From the NCBI GenBank assembly GCA_951812925.1, contig OX638368.1:113979309-114043308 (forward strand): a stretch of 64,000 nucleotides of DNA, read 5' to 3'. The position numbers and the translations under genes were made by a program. Positions within the stretch are counted from its first letter, which is position 1. Each line of letters opens with the position of its first letter. The notes beneath the pieces were generated by a model, which saw only the letters and a list, made by a program, of their open reading frames with translations, was not told the DNA's origin and made no database searches. The stretch comes from Calliopum simillimum (Eukaryota > Arthropoda > Insecta > Diptera > Lauxaniidae). This document shows positions 36,182-46,470 of this stretch, piece by piece.

Positions 36182-36589
36182 GTAAACACTTTGCTTTCGA
36201 ATTTTCAAAACCTAATTGCAACAAAGCAATCCACTTTAAATAAAAAGTAATAATGCACAACTCAGCAGTCATTTATGGAGAGTTGAACTAAACATAAAGA
36301 TAAAACAAAACCAAAACACAACAAGAAATAATTCACCAAAATCAAAAAATGACCAGATTTTACGCGACAAAAAAAAGTAAACAGATATTAATATAATTAC
36401 AAAAACTAAGTTGCTTTATATTACAGATTAATTTTTGATTTGTTTTCCTTAAGTCTTAAATACCACACTCAGTCTTCTTGGAATAGAACCGACCAGATTT
36501 TTCATAATATCAGGGAGATTTCGCTCTATTAGTCGCTGAACACCTGTTTTAGATTCTTCTAGATAGAAATGATCCTTTCTCTGATTTTC

Positions 36590-36775
36590 CTGACAACATT
36601 TTTCTACAAATGTTCACTAGGGTTACGATCTTGGCACTGAGAGGTTAACCAAGGGTCTTAGGAGTGTGGTGTTGTAACCATTCCTTGATAATTTTGCGCT
36701 TTTGCTTTATATTTTTGCCCTGTTGGAAGATACTGTTACTTGATACATCGAATAGAGCTTCAAGTGCAATTAAAA
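36590..36775 (-). pseudogene. Tc1 transposase C-terminal fragment, left arm
   Basis: On the minus strand this segment encodes the same region as 37230-37410, around the second catalytic Asp. It is broken by stops and frameshifts. Confidence 0.55.
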
Positions 36776-36967
36776 TTTTGGAAATAAAATGCATAGACAT
36801 CATGTTCACGAATTAGTGTCATAACCGTCAGGAGAGAACTCCATAAAAACGGCTAACATGGAAGATAAGCACTCAATATGCAATTCATAATATGAATTTC
36901 ATATCATAACTGATCCTCTCTATCATGTTTAAGAGTGTTTATAACACAAGCTTTACTGAAGGTTTAG

Positions 36968-37056
36968 TTTTTGGTTCGCCATATTTTTGCTGAATTTTTT
37001 GCGCCAAAAATTTCAAATATGCTTTCGTCAGTGAACAAAATGTTTTCCCCAGAAGG
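36968..37056 (-). pseudogene. Tc1 transposase fragment with first catalytic Asp
   Basis: The minus strand reads GENILFTDESIFEIFGAKN, matching the Tc1 block around the first catalytic Asp (FTDES). It lies in the loop of the palindrome, so it is present once. Confidence 0.65.
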
Positions 37057-37229
37057 TGGATCCCCATTTCTGTATTTTTTTTAGTGACATCCATACACTT
37101 TATTTTTTTTTTATTTTTGTTGTGAATTGCATTTTGAGTGCTTATCTTCCATGTTAGCTGTTTTTATGGAGTTCTCTTCTGACGGTCATGACACTCATTG
37201 GTGTACATGATGTCTGTGAATTTTTTTTT

Positions 37230-37410
37230 TCCGAGTTTTAACTGCACTTGAAGCTCTATTCGATGCATCAAGTAACAGTATCTTCCAACAGGACAACAAT
37301 ATAAAGCAAAAGCCCAAAATTATCAAGGAATGGTTACAACACCACACTCCTAAGACCCTTGGTTACCCTCTCAGTGCCAAGATCGTAACCCTAGTGAACA
37401 TTTGTAGAAA
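37230..37410 (+). pseudogene. Tc1 transposase C-terminal fragment, right arm
   Basis: The plus strand shows SIFQQDNNIKQKPKIIKEWL, the Tc1 block with the second catalytic Asp (QQDN). After about 30 residues the frame shifts; the third block is still readable in another frame as QDRNPSEHL. It is non-functional. Confidence 0.65.
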
Positions 37411-37736
37411 AATGTTGACAGGAAAATCAGAGAAAGAATCATTTCTATCAAGAAGAATCTAAAACAGGTATTCAGTTAATAATATAGCGAAATCTCTACT
37501 GATATTATGAAAAATCTGGTCGGTTTACTTTTTTTGACGCGTAAAATCTGGTAATTTTTTAATTTTGGTGAGTATATTCTGGTTTTGGTTTTGTTTCATT
37601 TTTATGTTTAGTTCAACTCTCCATAAATGACTGCTGAGTTATGCATTATTACTTTTTATTTAAAGTGGATTGCTTTGTTGCAATTAGGTTTTGAAAATTC
37701 GAAAGCAAAGTGTTTACTATATTTTGTAGTCACTGT

Positions 37737-38020
37737 ATGTGAAACTAAAAGAAAACAAAAAACATGAAGTCAGTTTCAGTCAGTTTTTTGTCTTTCTCTT
37801 TGTGCTGTATCTTTTGTTCAGCTCTGTGTGACCGACCACGTATTTTGTCGTTGTTAATATTGAAAAATTTGCATTTAATTTTAACTGACTTAATGGCATA
37901 ATATTTAAATAATTTTAGCTTTGTGCACATTTACACACAAATAGCTTTCTAATGGTGTATAATTCGAAGTCGTGCTTCATTTCTAAAATAGTTAAAAAGG
38001 CCGGACAAATTTTTGTACAT
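37737..38020 (+). repeat. Dispersed repeat family C, copy 3
   Basis: Shares CATGAAGTCAGTTTCAGTCA through GGCCGGACAAATTTTTGT with the other copies. It begins directly at the right end of the Tc1 palindrome, so the transposon may have truncated it. Confidence 0.7.
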
Positions 38021-39450
38021 ATTATTAGTACATAAATATGCTATAATTTTTCCTCAAAAACTTCAAAATATATCAAAACTTAAACTGCGAAAAAAAAGAA
38101 GAAAAAAAACTTCTAAAAGAAGCATCAAACAAATCCTGTTAGAAATGAAACCAAAACGAGACTTCCTCCTTTTGTTGATGATAAACAAAAAAAAGCAAGA
38201 CTCACACACAACCAAACCAAGTCGTGCACGCAAGATCAATTTAGAATTCCAATGTCACTCCGTAGACGATTAACAACGGTTGGTCTTCAGTAGCAGCTGT
38301 TTTCAGCGCCCCATAAAACAATAAAAGAAATGTGAGCTCTTGCGACTGCTACTAATGATATTACAAAGCGAATTTATGTACATGCCGTTCACCAACTTTG
38401 GCCATAGAAAAATTTTAAATTATTTGATATTGCCTAAAAAAAGTAGTAGTAAGTAGTAGAAAATTTTTTAAAAGTTGTTTTCAAACAATAAAGAAACCAG
38501 ACTGATTTTCACCAATTTAGTAGCAACTCAATTAAGTTAAGCGTTGTTCAAGGCAACAATTTTCCACATTTAATTGTGTTTTATTTATATTTTATATAGA
38601 TTCCAATTGATTTTATTGTGAGTGTCATTGATCGTCAATTCGTTAAATAAAAAAGTAAAAATTAAATATAAAATTAAAGAAAAAAAAATCAGAACTTGTT
38701 TGTGCTGAAATGAAATTGTTAACCCATTTTAAGCTTAAAAGGAAAACTTTTGCGCGCGCGCGTTTATCATCATCATCAGGCGGTGAGCGTAGCAAGTGAT
38801 ATACAGCTACTGATCTATCTGATCGTGCTAGATTACATTGTGATCACAACAATAAATCAATCAAAGTGCGCCAAGATGCTTTTGTTTTTTCGCATTTTTC
38901 CTTCTCAATAGATATTCTTGATCGCGTTGATCTACCGCAGATGATCAAGTTTTGAGATTGAGTTCACATTTGCGAGTGTGTGCTAAGTGAGGTCACTTAT
39001 CAACACACAATGACACTTGTCAGCTAGCGGCGTTCCGATGATGATCACTTGTTTGCGAATTTATAGAAATTAATTGAAAGTTTTTCTCTATGGCAATTAT
39101 AGATTGATCGCTTTCAGAGAAATTAGCACAATTCGCAATTAAGATCGTTCAATATTCTTACGTTGTCTGCTTAATATTTAATTATAATAGAGACGCTGTT
39201 TTGAATGTATTCATATTCTTGGAAAAACGTTCAATCAATCACGAACATCATGTTGGTTTGCCTAAAGACTGTCAATTTAAAAAACCCCTTTTGAATATTT
39301 GTGCTAAATGCATACAAATCCACATTTATGCCAAACACGTAGCGCATTTCCTTTAAGCATTTTTTTCTATAATTACTTTTATCACTTTGAGGCAATCGAT
39401 TCCAATAAATCTATTTGAAAATCACCCTTGAAAAAAAAAACCACCCAACC
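38021..39450. other. Gene-free stretch; possible regulatory patch
   Basis: From 38790 to 39070 the sequence is less AT-rich and dense in GATCA and in CACTTG/CAAGTG (E-box or NK-type) words, as seen in fly enhancers. This is a suggestion only. No gene is supported; the lysine-rich frame at 38013 lies in an A-rich tract. Confidence 0.35.
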
Positions 39451-39457
39451 GCCTTAA

Positions 39458-39781
39458 GTGTCAATTTTAATAACGCCAGGCTACATCGGTGCATTTAAAA
39501 AGCCCACAAAAGCCGTCATCCGACGCGCACACGTCGAGGCGATAATCATTAAATCTAATTCTAAATGCTGTTGCTATTTTGTCAGTGAGCCCATGTTTAA
39601 CAATGAGGTAGATACCAACCTTCCAGTCAAAGATATAAGTACATACAATAAACAATACCCAATGAAATTCTTTTTCTATTCAATAGCCAACAACGTCGTC
39701 GACGCTGACATGAAAAACGTGTGCCCTTTGTTCACCAAACTTTACTTTAAAGGTGCTCATGGTGTTGGCGGCACCACATAA
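39458..39781 (+). CDS. Unrecognised 107-codon open frame
   Basis: Not recognised. The frame is open for 107 codons, is less AT-rich than its surroundings, and has mixed composition (for example KKPTKAVIRRAHVEAIIIKS and VDADMKNVCPLFTKLYFKG) rather than repeat-derived text. There is no signal peptide or membrane segment. The region could be an exon, an old retroelement fragment or chance. No splice sites or promoter tie it to a gene. The indicated start may not be an ATG. Confidence 0.15.
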   Translation: MSILITPGYIGAFKKPTKAVIRRAHVEAIIIKSNSKCCCYFVSEPMFNNEVDTNLPVKDISTYNKQYPMKFFFYSIANNVVDADMKNVCPLFTKLYFKGAHGVGGTT

Positions 39782-39789
39782 AAGTCAAT

Positions 39790-40479
39790 TAAACATTATT
39801 TTACTTTTACCAAAAAGGGTTACTTCCCATTTGCAATCAAATGGTTTTTTTCTATTCAGCACTGGTCGTTTGGTTTTGGGTTTTCCATAGAATAAAATCT
39901 ACTGATTGGTAATGAAAATTCGCGCCTTTTGCAGATCGTGTTGCTGATATATGTACGATTAAGTACTTGTGTACTATTCTAAAGGCTTTCAATTTATTTA
40001 TGCCCTTAGGTTTGGCACAAAAAAAAGAAAATCCTTTTGCTATTTTAATGATTCTCAGTTGTTAGTATTTTACAAATAGGTGCATCAGCTGCAACAGCAA
40101 CAAAATCAAAATTTGTTCCATCAAAAATGTTGCACCAACTAGTTTGCTCTGCAGCTAAAGTTGCTGTTGGATGATTGTAGAACAAAACGAATCGTGAGTC
40201 GTGACAAAGTCCAAAAATCCATTTAAAATCCAATTTATTTTGTTACTATTTAGCAGCTGGTGGCAGGAATTGAATAGCTATAGAAATATTAAAGTTGAGT
40301 GTGCAGAAATTTATTCATAGAGTAGGGTTGCCAACTTTTGGGGATTTTAGTGATAGCAGGATTTTCGAAACAATTCCGGTATAGAATTTTTAAAAATAAT
40401 AGAAAATTTACCTAAAAAACAAAAATACTCGGAGTTTTGGTGATACGCACATAGAGTTGTCAGAAAAAAATAGGATTTC
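39790..40479. other. Gene-free stretch
   Basis: Nothing supported. A minus frame at 40045-40233 has no recognisable domain. Confidence 0.5.
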
Positions 40480-40623
40480 GACATTTATTAAAAAAAAAAA
40501 TTGATTTTATTTAATTGAACTTTTAGTCATATATTTGCAAAGATCGATTTACATATAAATCTATCAATGCATTTTTCTAACACATAATTATGACAAATCA
40601 AGGAACGGATTAAAAACACGGCT

Positions 40624-40670
40624 ATAGTGACATATGTTTCGTCTTTCGCCACAAAGACTCATCAGACTAA
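40624..40670 (-). ncRNA. Hammerhead ribozyme, minus strand (left arm)
   Basis: Mirror of the plus-strand ribozyme. On the minus strand: CUGAUGA (complement of 40659-40665), a 6-bp stem II, GAAA (complement of 40637-40640), CAUAUG, then the GUC cleavage triplet. Stem I is one pair shorter (4 bp) because its 5' side reads UUAGU. Type I topology. Confidence 0.65.
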
Positions 40671-40759
40671 TATCAATAAATAACACAAAAACAACAATTA
40701 TGATATATCAATACGTATTAACACACAAATAAAACTGGCAAAAAGTCGGCTTCGCAGCC

Positions 40760-40828
40760 GGGCAAGGCTGGTGCAGTGGTAACGACTTCTGCTACCAACC
40801 TGGAGATCCTTGGTTCGTCTCCCGCCCA
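40760..40828 (+). ncRNA. tRNA-like sequence (Pol III A and B boxes)
   Basis: The A box (TGGTGCAGTGG, 40769-40779) and B box (GGTTCGTCTCC, 40812-40822, one or two changes from GGTTCGANTCC) are 32 bp apart, as in tRNA genes. The ends GGGC and GCCC can pair, but the acceptor stem is otherwise poor. It is best seen as a tRNA-derived promoter of a SINE-like element, not a working tRNA. TTTT runs at about 40849 and 40863 would tend to stop Pol III before the right-arm ribozyme. Confidence 0.6.
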
Positions 40829-40916
40829 GACCAAAAAACACAAAAAGTTTTCAAACTTGCAATTTTTCAATTATAATTAATTTAGTAAAATAAATATAAT
40901 TATAATTACAACAAAA

Positions 40917-40963
40917 ATAGTCTGATGAGTCTTTGTGGCGAAAGACGAAACATATGTCACTAT
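40917..40963 (+). ncRNA. Hammerhead ribozyme, plus strand (right arm)
   Basis: All conserved parts are present in order. Stem I 5' side AUAGU (40917-40921); CUGAUGA (40922-40928); stem II GUCUUU/AAAGAC (40929-40934 with 40941-40946) with loop GUGGCG; GAAA (40947-40950); stem III CAUAUG (40951-40956), two pairs and itself a palindrome; triplet GUC (40956-40958); stem I 3' side ACUAU (40959-40963), fully complementary to AUAGU. Cleavage would fall after C40958. This is type I topology with a minimal stem III, the form found in Penelope-like elements, which can act as dimers. Confidence 0.8.
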
Positions 40964-41104
40964 AGCCGTGTTTTTAATCCGTTCCTTGATTTGTCATAAT
41001 TATGTGTAAGAAAAATGCATTGATAGATTTATATGTAAATCGATCTTTGCAAATATATGACTAAAAGTTCAATTAAATAAAATCAATTTTCAATATAAAA
41101 TGTC

Positions 41105-41250
41105 ATTAAGTAACACACTTAAAAATTCTTAAAAAAAAAAAAATAGTAAACTTTTCTGCAAGAAGAAATTTTAAATGATTTAAAAAAACACGCATTTCAC
41201 TCTTCATTTAAACACAACAGCACTTTTGATCAGCATATCAATTTTCCAAC
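41105..41250. other. Gene-free AT-rich stretch
   Basis: No gene; A runs only. Confidence 0.4.
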
Positions 41251-41420
41251 ATGGCATCCCATATGATATGGCACCCCCATATGATATGGCACCCCCATAT
41301 GATGTGGCACTCCCATATTATATGGATCCCCATATGATATGGCACCCCCTTGTGACATGGCAGCCCCATATGATATTGCACTCCCCATGTGATATGGCAC
41401 CCTCATGTAATTTGGCACCC
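41251..41420. repeat. Minisatellite, 19-20 bp unit CCATATGATATGGCACCCC
   Basis: About nine imperfect units. The unit contains CATATG and near-palindromic text, so both strands show long proline/tyrosine-rich frames that are not genes. Confidence 0.8.
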
Positions 41421-41424
41421 CTTT

Positions 41425-42263
41425 CAATTTCAATATTTGTAGCTTTCGTAGCATTCAAGTATGGAAAACATATAATTCAGTTGCGCGAAAGACTGTGTGA
41501 TGAAAAGTTCGTTTAGCTCGCGATGCTATAGTGACTTGTGTGTGGGATCTAAAAAAAAAAAATTGGGACTGATATGGTGAATATACCAAAATAATCAAAA
41601 TTTAATGTGATTTCGTTGTCATATGAATACGAGCTTGACTGTTTATGCATTTCGTGCAATTTTGCGATTCAGTATATACCACAAAGGAGAAATGGCACCC
41701 ATTAACTGAAGTGATATATTGCCCCAATTACTGAGGATGATATATTGCCTCCCAACGGGAAGAAATGAAGCTGCTTCCAAAAAGGGCGCAATAGAAGCAC
41801 ATCTCTGGTAGCATACAAAATATTTTCAGATTCTATTTTTTTTTTTTATTTCTTATAAACTTTAATAAATCTTCCAAAACTTACAGAAAAAAAAAAAAAA
41901 TAGTTTCTTTGAAATGGAACTTAAAATTTTGAAAAACTTCTACGGAATCGTATTTCATGCTTCCAAATGTGTGATTCTACGGAAGCGTATTTGAAGCGTA
42001 TTTCATGTGCTTCTGAAGATGTGCATCTCCGCTAGGACATGCTGTGTTAAAAAAGATAAGCAGTGAGAACAGCACTGGAAGCATTTTCTTGCTTCCCTAG
42101 AAGCGCAACTAAAGTCGTTTCAATGCGCTTCCGTTTCCCGTTGGGCTGTGTCATTTCTCTTTTTGCTCGTCAGAAGATATTTGGGAGTACAATTATGAAG
42201 CTCTTGAACGTACCGTCATTCTAGAATCGCGGTATTTAAGTCAGGTAGGGCCTTCATTGATTG
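41425..42263. other. Gene-free stretch
   Basis: Echoes of the ATGGCACCC phrase occur at 41690 and of GATATATTGCC at 41718 and 41748. From 41930 to 42130 GCTTCC/GAAGC words are dense. No gene is seen. Confidence 0.4.
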
Positions 42264-42477
42264 CTTTTTAGTTTTTATCTGATTAATACGTGTATTAAGT
42301 TTTCTGTAATGTTTTAGAAAACTTCATGGAAACTTTGAAAACAAGTGGCAACACGCCAGAACTGGTTTTAAGTGAAACCTCGCCTATACCAATGACTTCG
42401 AAAAACTCTAAGCTGAACACAAAACTAGTAAGGGTGTACAATTAGGCCTGGCCAAACATTAAATACCCTACACTGCA
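42264..42477 (+). repeat. Recent direct duplication, left copy
   Basis: About 214 bp repeated at 42711-42924 with a single noted difference (AAAACTTCATGG versus AAAACTCCATGG). It covers roughly 160 bp of flanking sequence plus the first 50 bp of the mini-me element. The period is 447 bp. Confidence 0.85.
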
Positions 42478-42710
42478 GTATTTTCAAAATGTTGCTCATA
42501 TGGGAGGTGCTACGCCCTGTCCGAGTTCACCCAGTTTTTGTTTAAAGTTTTATAGTTTTTAGTGTCTGAGTGAAAAACGTTTTCAGTATAGCGTTTTGAA
42601 GCTTTTGCATATATAGGGGGTGCCATGCCCTCTTGTCCGAGTTCTTCTAGTTTTGGCTAAGAGCGCGCATTTTTAGTCTTTAGTATTTGAGTGAAGTTTG
42701 GTTGGATTAT

Positions 42711-42924
42711 CTTTTTAGTTTTTATCTGATTAATACGTGTATTAAGTTTTCTGTAATGTTTTAGAAAACTCCATGGAAACTTTGAAAACAAGTGGCAACA
42801 CGCCAGAACTGGTTTTAAGTGAAACCTCGCCTATACCAATGACTTCGAAAAACTCTAAGCTGAACACAAAACTAGTAAGGGTGTACAATTAGGCCTGGCC
42901 AAACATTAAATACCCTACACTGCA
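42711..42924 (+). repeat. Recent direct duplication, right copy
   Basis: Partner of 42264-42477. Past 42924 the two units diverge sharply, to about 80% similarity by eye. Confidence 0.85.
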
Positions 42925-43363
42925 GCATTTTGAAACTCTTGCTCATATGTGAGGTGCCACGCCCCCTGGTCCGATTTCACCCAATTTTTGTTGAGAACTT
43001 TCATTTATGATTCTTAGTGTCTGAGTCAAATTTGGTTCGAATATCTCATGAAATGCTTTCAGTATAGCGTTTTGAAGCTTTTGCTTATATGGGAGGTGCC
43101 ACACCCTCTTGTCCGAATTTGCCCAGTTTTTTTTAGAGCTTGCGCATACAATTTTTAGTATTTATGCGTATTTTAGTTGCATTGTCGTGAAAAATACTCC
43201 TAAAATTGCATTTTGAATATATTTTTTGTATGGGCGGTAAGCGTGTCCGTTAACCGGTTTCGCTCATTTTCAATCCCCCGAGCTATCTTTGACGACGGAG
43301 GTAGTGTACCAAATTTCATTGAAATATCTTGCTCAGTTTTCCCAAAAAGTGTATTTCAACACA

Positions 43364-43496
<133 letters not shown>

Positions 43497-43639
43497 AGAA
43501 GGAAATGGCTATATCGACTCAGGAGGTGACGTTGATCAAGAATATATATACTTTTCTATATCTGCCACGCCTCCTTCTCTGCGTTACAAACGGAAAGACA
43601 AAGTGAATATACCCTGGGTGTAGGGTATAAAAACAAAAT

Positions 43640-44200
43640 ACTAGGTGTGCTTCTTCCGACGAAGGTGAAGAAATTATTTTATTGCAATTCGTTTTGTGCT
43701 GTATGTGACAAAATCAAAAACTAACAAGCCAATTAGGGTGCCAAATCTCTTATACTAATGTGCCATATCACCCATAGTCTAGTTAAAGAATAAGTTCATG
43801 TTTAGTCCTTTTAAAAATCTCTTTTAATTTTGGTTTAATAGCAGTTCAACAAAAAAGGTGCCATGTCTTCCAGGTTTACCCTTATTTTTCGGAGCAAACT
43901 CTTATAATTATTTTCGGAAATCCAGTATAGTATAGTTGTTTGAGGTTTTTGAGTGCAGAAAAGATTATTATGATTTGTATTAACAGCACTTAATGATAGA
44001 TCAATTTAGAAGATAAAGCGGAGTGTTTTAGGATAATTTCTGAGTTTTGTATCCTTTAAAGTGTATGAATTCCGAAAAAAGAATGAGAAAGAGTCTTTTG
44101 TGACTCATACGTAGGTATGGTTTGCTGGGTATGTACTTCTTTTTGTGTGCTTAATTTGGTGTAACACTTTTTGGCCTTTTTTTTTTCTTACTCCAGCCTT
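43640..44200. other. Gene-free stretch
   Basis: No gene. The word GGTGCCA occurs several times, as in 41.3-41.7 kb, without clear structure. Confidence 0.4.
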
Positions 44201-44205
44201 ATGAA

Positions 44206-44469
44206 TCAATATACAACTCCCGAAGGCAAATCAAATTCCTCGACCTTTTTGCCGTTCTTAAAACGCACCATTTGGCTACTTTGTGCTCGTTCTAATAATT
44301 CACAGTAAATATCACGATTTCCATTTCCTATCGCTGTCTTTTCAATCTCACTCGAGACATGTAATTCAACGCAGCTGGGAAGTCCGCCACTTACGCGATC
44401 TGATAAGTTTGATCGGCACCCTTGTAAGCCGCAGCACCACCACCAATGGAATCGTGTGATTATCGACAA
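44206..44469 (-). CDS. Possible terminal exon, product unknown
   Basis: Not recognised. Read on the minus strand, the last 60 codons have exon-like composition (for example ERAQSSQMVRFKNGKKVEEF and DLPSGVVY before the stop), and the DNA is distinctly less AT-rich than its surroundings. A usable splice acceptor (CTTCCCAG) lies at about 44381-44388 and would open the frame from there. The part upstream of it, rich in Trp and Cys, is unlikely to be coding. Together with the minus-strand frame at 44606-44809 it may form a two-exon gene, but phases and donor could not be fixed. Confidence 0.25.
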   Translation of the reverse strand: MSIITRFHWWWCCGLQGCRSNLSDRVSGGLPSCVELHVSSEIEKTAIGNGNRDIYCELLERAQSSQMVRFKNGKKVEEFDLPSGVVY

Positions 44470-44605
44470 ATAATCTTAATGCTACAATTACAATTAACAG
44501 AAGTACGTTGTTGTAACACCAACAACAACAACAACAACAAATGCAGCAAATTGTCAATGGGACAGATAACTAATTCTTAAGTTGTTTTTATATTCCATTT
44601 ACGTA

Positions 44606-44809
44606 TCACGACGATAACGATACAACAACAAAGAGAATTTTTTTCGTTTTTTCCACAGCTTTAAACTTTTGCTTTTGTACTGTTGCGTTGCATAGTAACA
44701 CTGCGCCGACTGAAGGTGTTGGTGTCCTCCAATGTAGAACGCCACAAGTACGTTTTAATTGCAGTTGCTGTCTCCAAGTTGGCAGCAAAACGCGTCGCGT
44801 CTGCGCCAT
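44606..44809 (-). CDS. Possible first exon with mitochondrial-type presequence
   Basis: Not recognised. From the ATG at 44809 (context GTCATGGCG) the minus strand reads MAQTRRVLLPTWRQQLQLKR: Arg-rich, no acidic residue, amphipathic, like a mitochondrial targeting peptide. It continues through VGAVLLCNATVQKQKFKAVE before running into AT-rich sequence, probably intron, so the stop at 44606 need not be the real end. GC content is raised over this segment. An open frame by chance remains possible. Confidence 0.25.
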   Translation of the reverse strand: MAQTRRVLLPTWRQQLQLKRTCGVLHWRTPTPSVGAVLLCNATVQKQKFKAVEKTKKILFVVVSLSS

Positions 44810-44829
44810 GACATAAAAAGTCATTAAAC

Positions 44830-45337
44830 ATCGGCGGCGTTAGGCTTTTAATGAAGGTAAGCAGGCGACAAACGTAAAATACTAATAAATTCGCTGCAAT
44901 TTGATTTGTGTTTTCGCTTAGAATACATAAAGTTTTTAATCCTTTAATTTACATTAATTGGTGTTATGTCGTGCTGAATGCGTAACAGCACGTAGCTTGC
45001 GTCACTTCCACTGGTTTATGTTTACTGTCGTCGGAAATTTGAAATCTTTATGTAATCAACTCTCATATGAACGACTGGATAATAATTTAAGTAAAATTTA
45101 TTTTTCTTCAACAATATTTTAAACTTTATTTTAAGGCGATTCCTGAAAACGTGTAAAAGCCTCGAAAACCTCGTAAACTCGTAAAAGTTGTTTTTCGATT
45201 TACACGCACAAGGTGATGCCCAAAAAAAAAAAATATTTCTAAGTAGAAAAATATAACTTCCATTGCTTAGATACAAGGTATAGCCCAGGAAAATTTGACG
45301 AAAAAAGAGCTGCTGTGCGAAATAATTCAAAGTGAAT
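44830..45337. other. Gene-free stretch
   Basis: Would hold the promoter of the minus-strand candidate gene if that gene is real. No TATA box or other signal stands out. Confidence 0.35.
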
Positions 45338-46470
45338 TTTTTTCACCGGAATAGTCTTTATTAAAGCATGATGAATAAAGACAAAAAAAATATCATTGAA
45401 GTCCATTGTGCGCCTAAAAAGTTATTCAGGCTCAAAGGTTGCTGAAATCAGTTTTTTGCAAATATCTCGCTAATGCTAACTTTTACAGAAAAATGTTCTC
45501 CACAATTTTGCAACACAGGAAATTTTCTATGTAAAAAATGTTTTCGTGTAGCTTATAGTTTAGGAGATAACCCAATTTAAAAAGTTGTGCACAGTTTTTA
45601 TATGTAAATGCTACGAATAAGTTCTTATTAAAATATCTTACTTTCAAAATTGCGAATACTCTTTAACGAGGAGTCGTACATAAAAAATTAAAAAACCGTT
45701 CAAAAGATAGTTGGATTCTGTATACACCGTATTAAATTTTTTTTTTGGAGCCACCCATGGTCTAAAAGATATTCTAAGGTTTCGAAAATACTGGTTTTTG
45801 AAGGATATCTCTGAAACGGTAAGTCATACGATAAAAAGCAATAAATAAGCCATATGTGTATACATTGAAGTAACCCTTTAGAAGTTTTCAATAAAAACCG
45901 TTTTTTTTTGTCCATTTAAAGGTTTTTTTTTGAATATCTTCTAAACGGTTACTTCAATGTATACACATATGGCTTATTTATTGCTTTTTATCGTATGACT
46001 TACCGTTTCAGAGATATCCTTCAAAAACCAGTATTTTCGAAACCTTAACGATTTTTGAAGAATATCTTTTAGACCATGAGTGGTTCAAAAAAAAAATTAA
46101 GTACGGTGTATACAGAATTCAATTATCTTTTGAAAGGATTTTTAATTTTTTTTGTACTACTCCTCGTTAAAGAGTATTCGCAATTTTAAAAGTAAGATAT
46201 TTTAATATGAACTTATTCGTAGCATAAAAACTGTGCACAACTTTTTAAATTGGGTTATCTCCTAAACTATAAGCTACACAAAAACATTTTTTACATATTT
46301 ACATAGGAAATTTCCTGTGTCACAAAATTGTGTAAATGTTTGCGTTAGCGAGATATTTGCAAAAAACTGATTTTAGCAACCTTTGAGCCTGAATAACTTT
46401 TTATTCGCACAATGGACTTCAATGGACTTTTTACACATTATTAACCATGCATAAATATAGTTCCTGTGAA
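45338..46470. repeat. Large palindrome, arms about 550 bp, near-zero spacer
   Basis: Left arm 45338-45900, right arm about 45924-46470, matching on opposite strands with small indels. Example: GTGTATACATTGAAGTAAC near 45860 against GTTACTTCAATGTATACAC near 45950. The central gap is about 20 bp. The arms differ by substitutions and a roughly 14-bp insertion, so this is not a simple assembly artefact. No TIR-type end, target duplication or transposase was recognised. Confidence 0.8.

Larger units (their letters stand above)
36182..37735. mobile_element. Palindromic Tc1-like element 2
   Basis: Left arm (about 36182-36888) and right arm (about 37118-37717) are inverted copies, the right one lacking about 90 bp. 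The right end goes on to CACTG followed by TA, a Tc1-type end; the left end lacks the last roughly 18 bp. Both arms carry the C-terminal half of a Tc1 transposase, and a spacer of about 230 bp carries a further piece. This is the reverse of element 1, whose arms carry the N-terminal half. Confidence 0.8.
40480..41104. mobile_element. Palindromic element with tRNA-like core and paired hammerhead ribozymes
   Basis: Left arm 40480-40670 and right arm 40917-41104 are inverted copies, nearly identical over the inner 170 bp (one mismatch noted) and looser at the outer end. The loop of about 245 bp holds a tRNA-like segment on the plus strand. Each arm carries a hammerhead ribozyme core, read on the plus strand in the right arm and the minus strand in the left. 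No ORF. Hammerheads with short, palindromic stem III are known from Penelope-like elements, and a Pol III promoter plus hammerhead is known from the schistosome Sm-alpha SINE-like repeat. A non-autonomous retroelement of that kind is the inference. Confidence 0.7.

Noticed and set aside
41226..41516. Pro/Tyr/Met-rich frames on both strands
   Set aside because: Translation of the 19-20 bp minisatellite.
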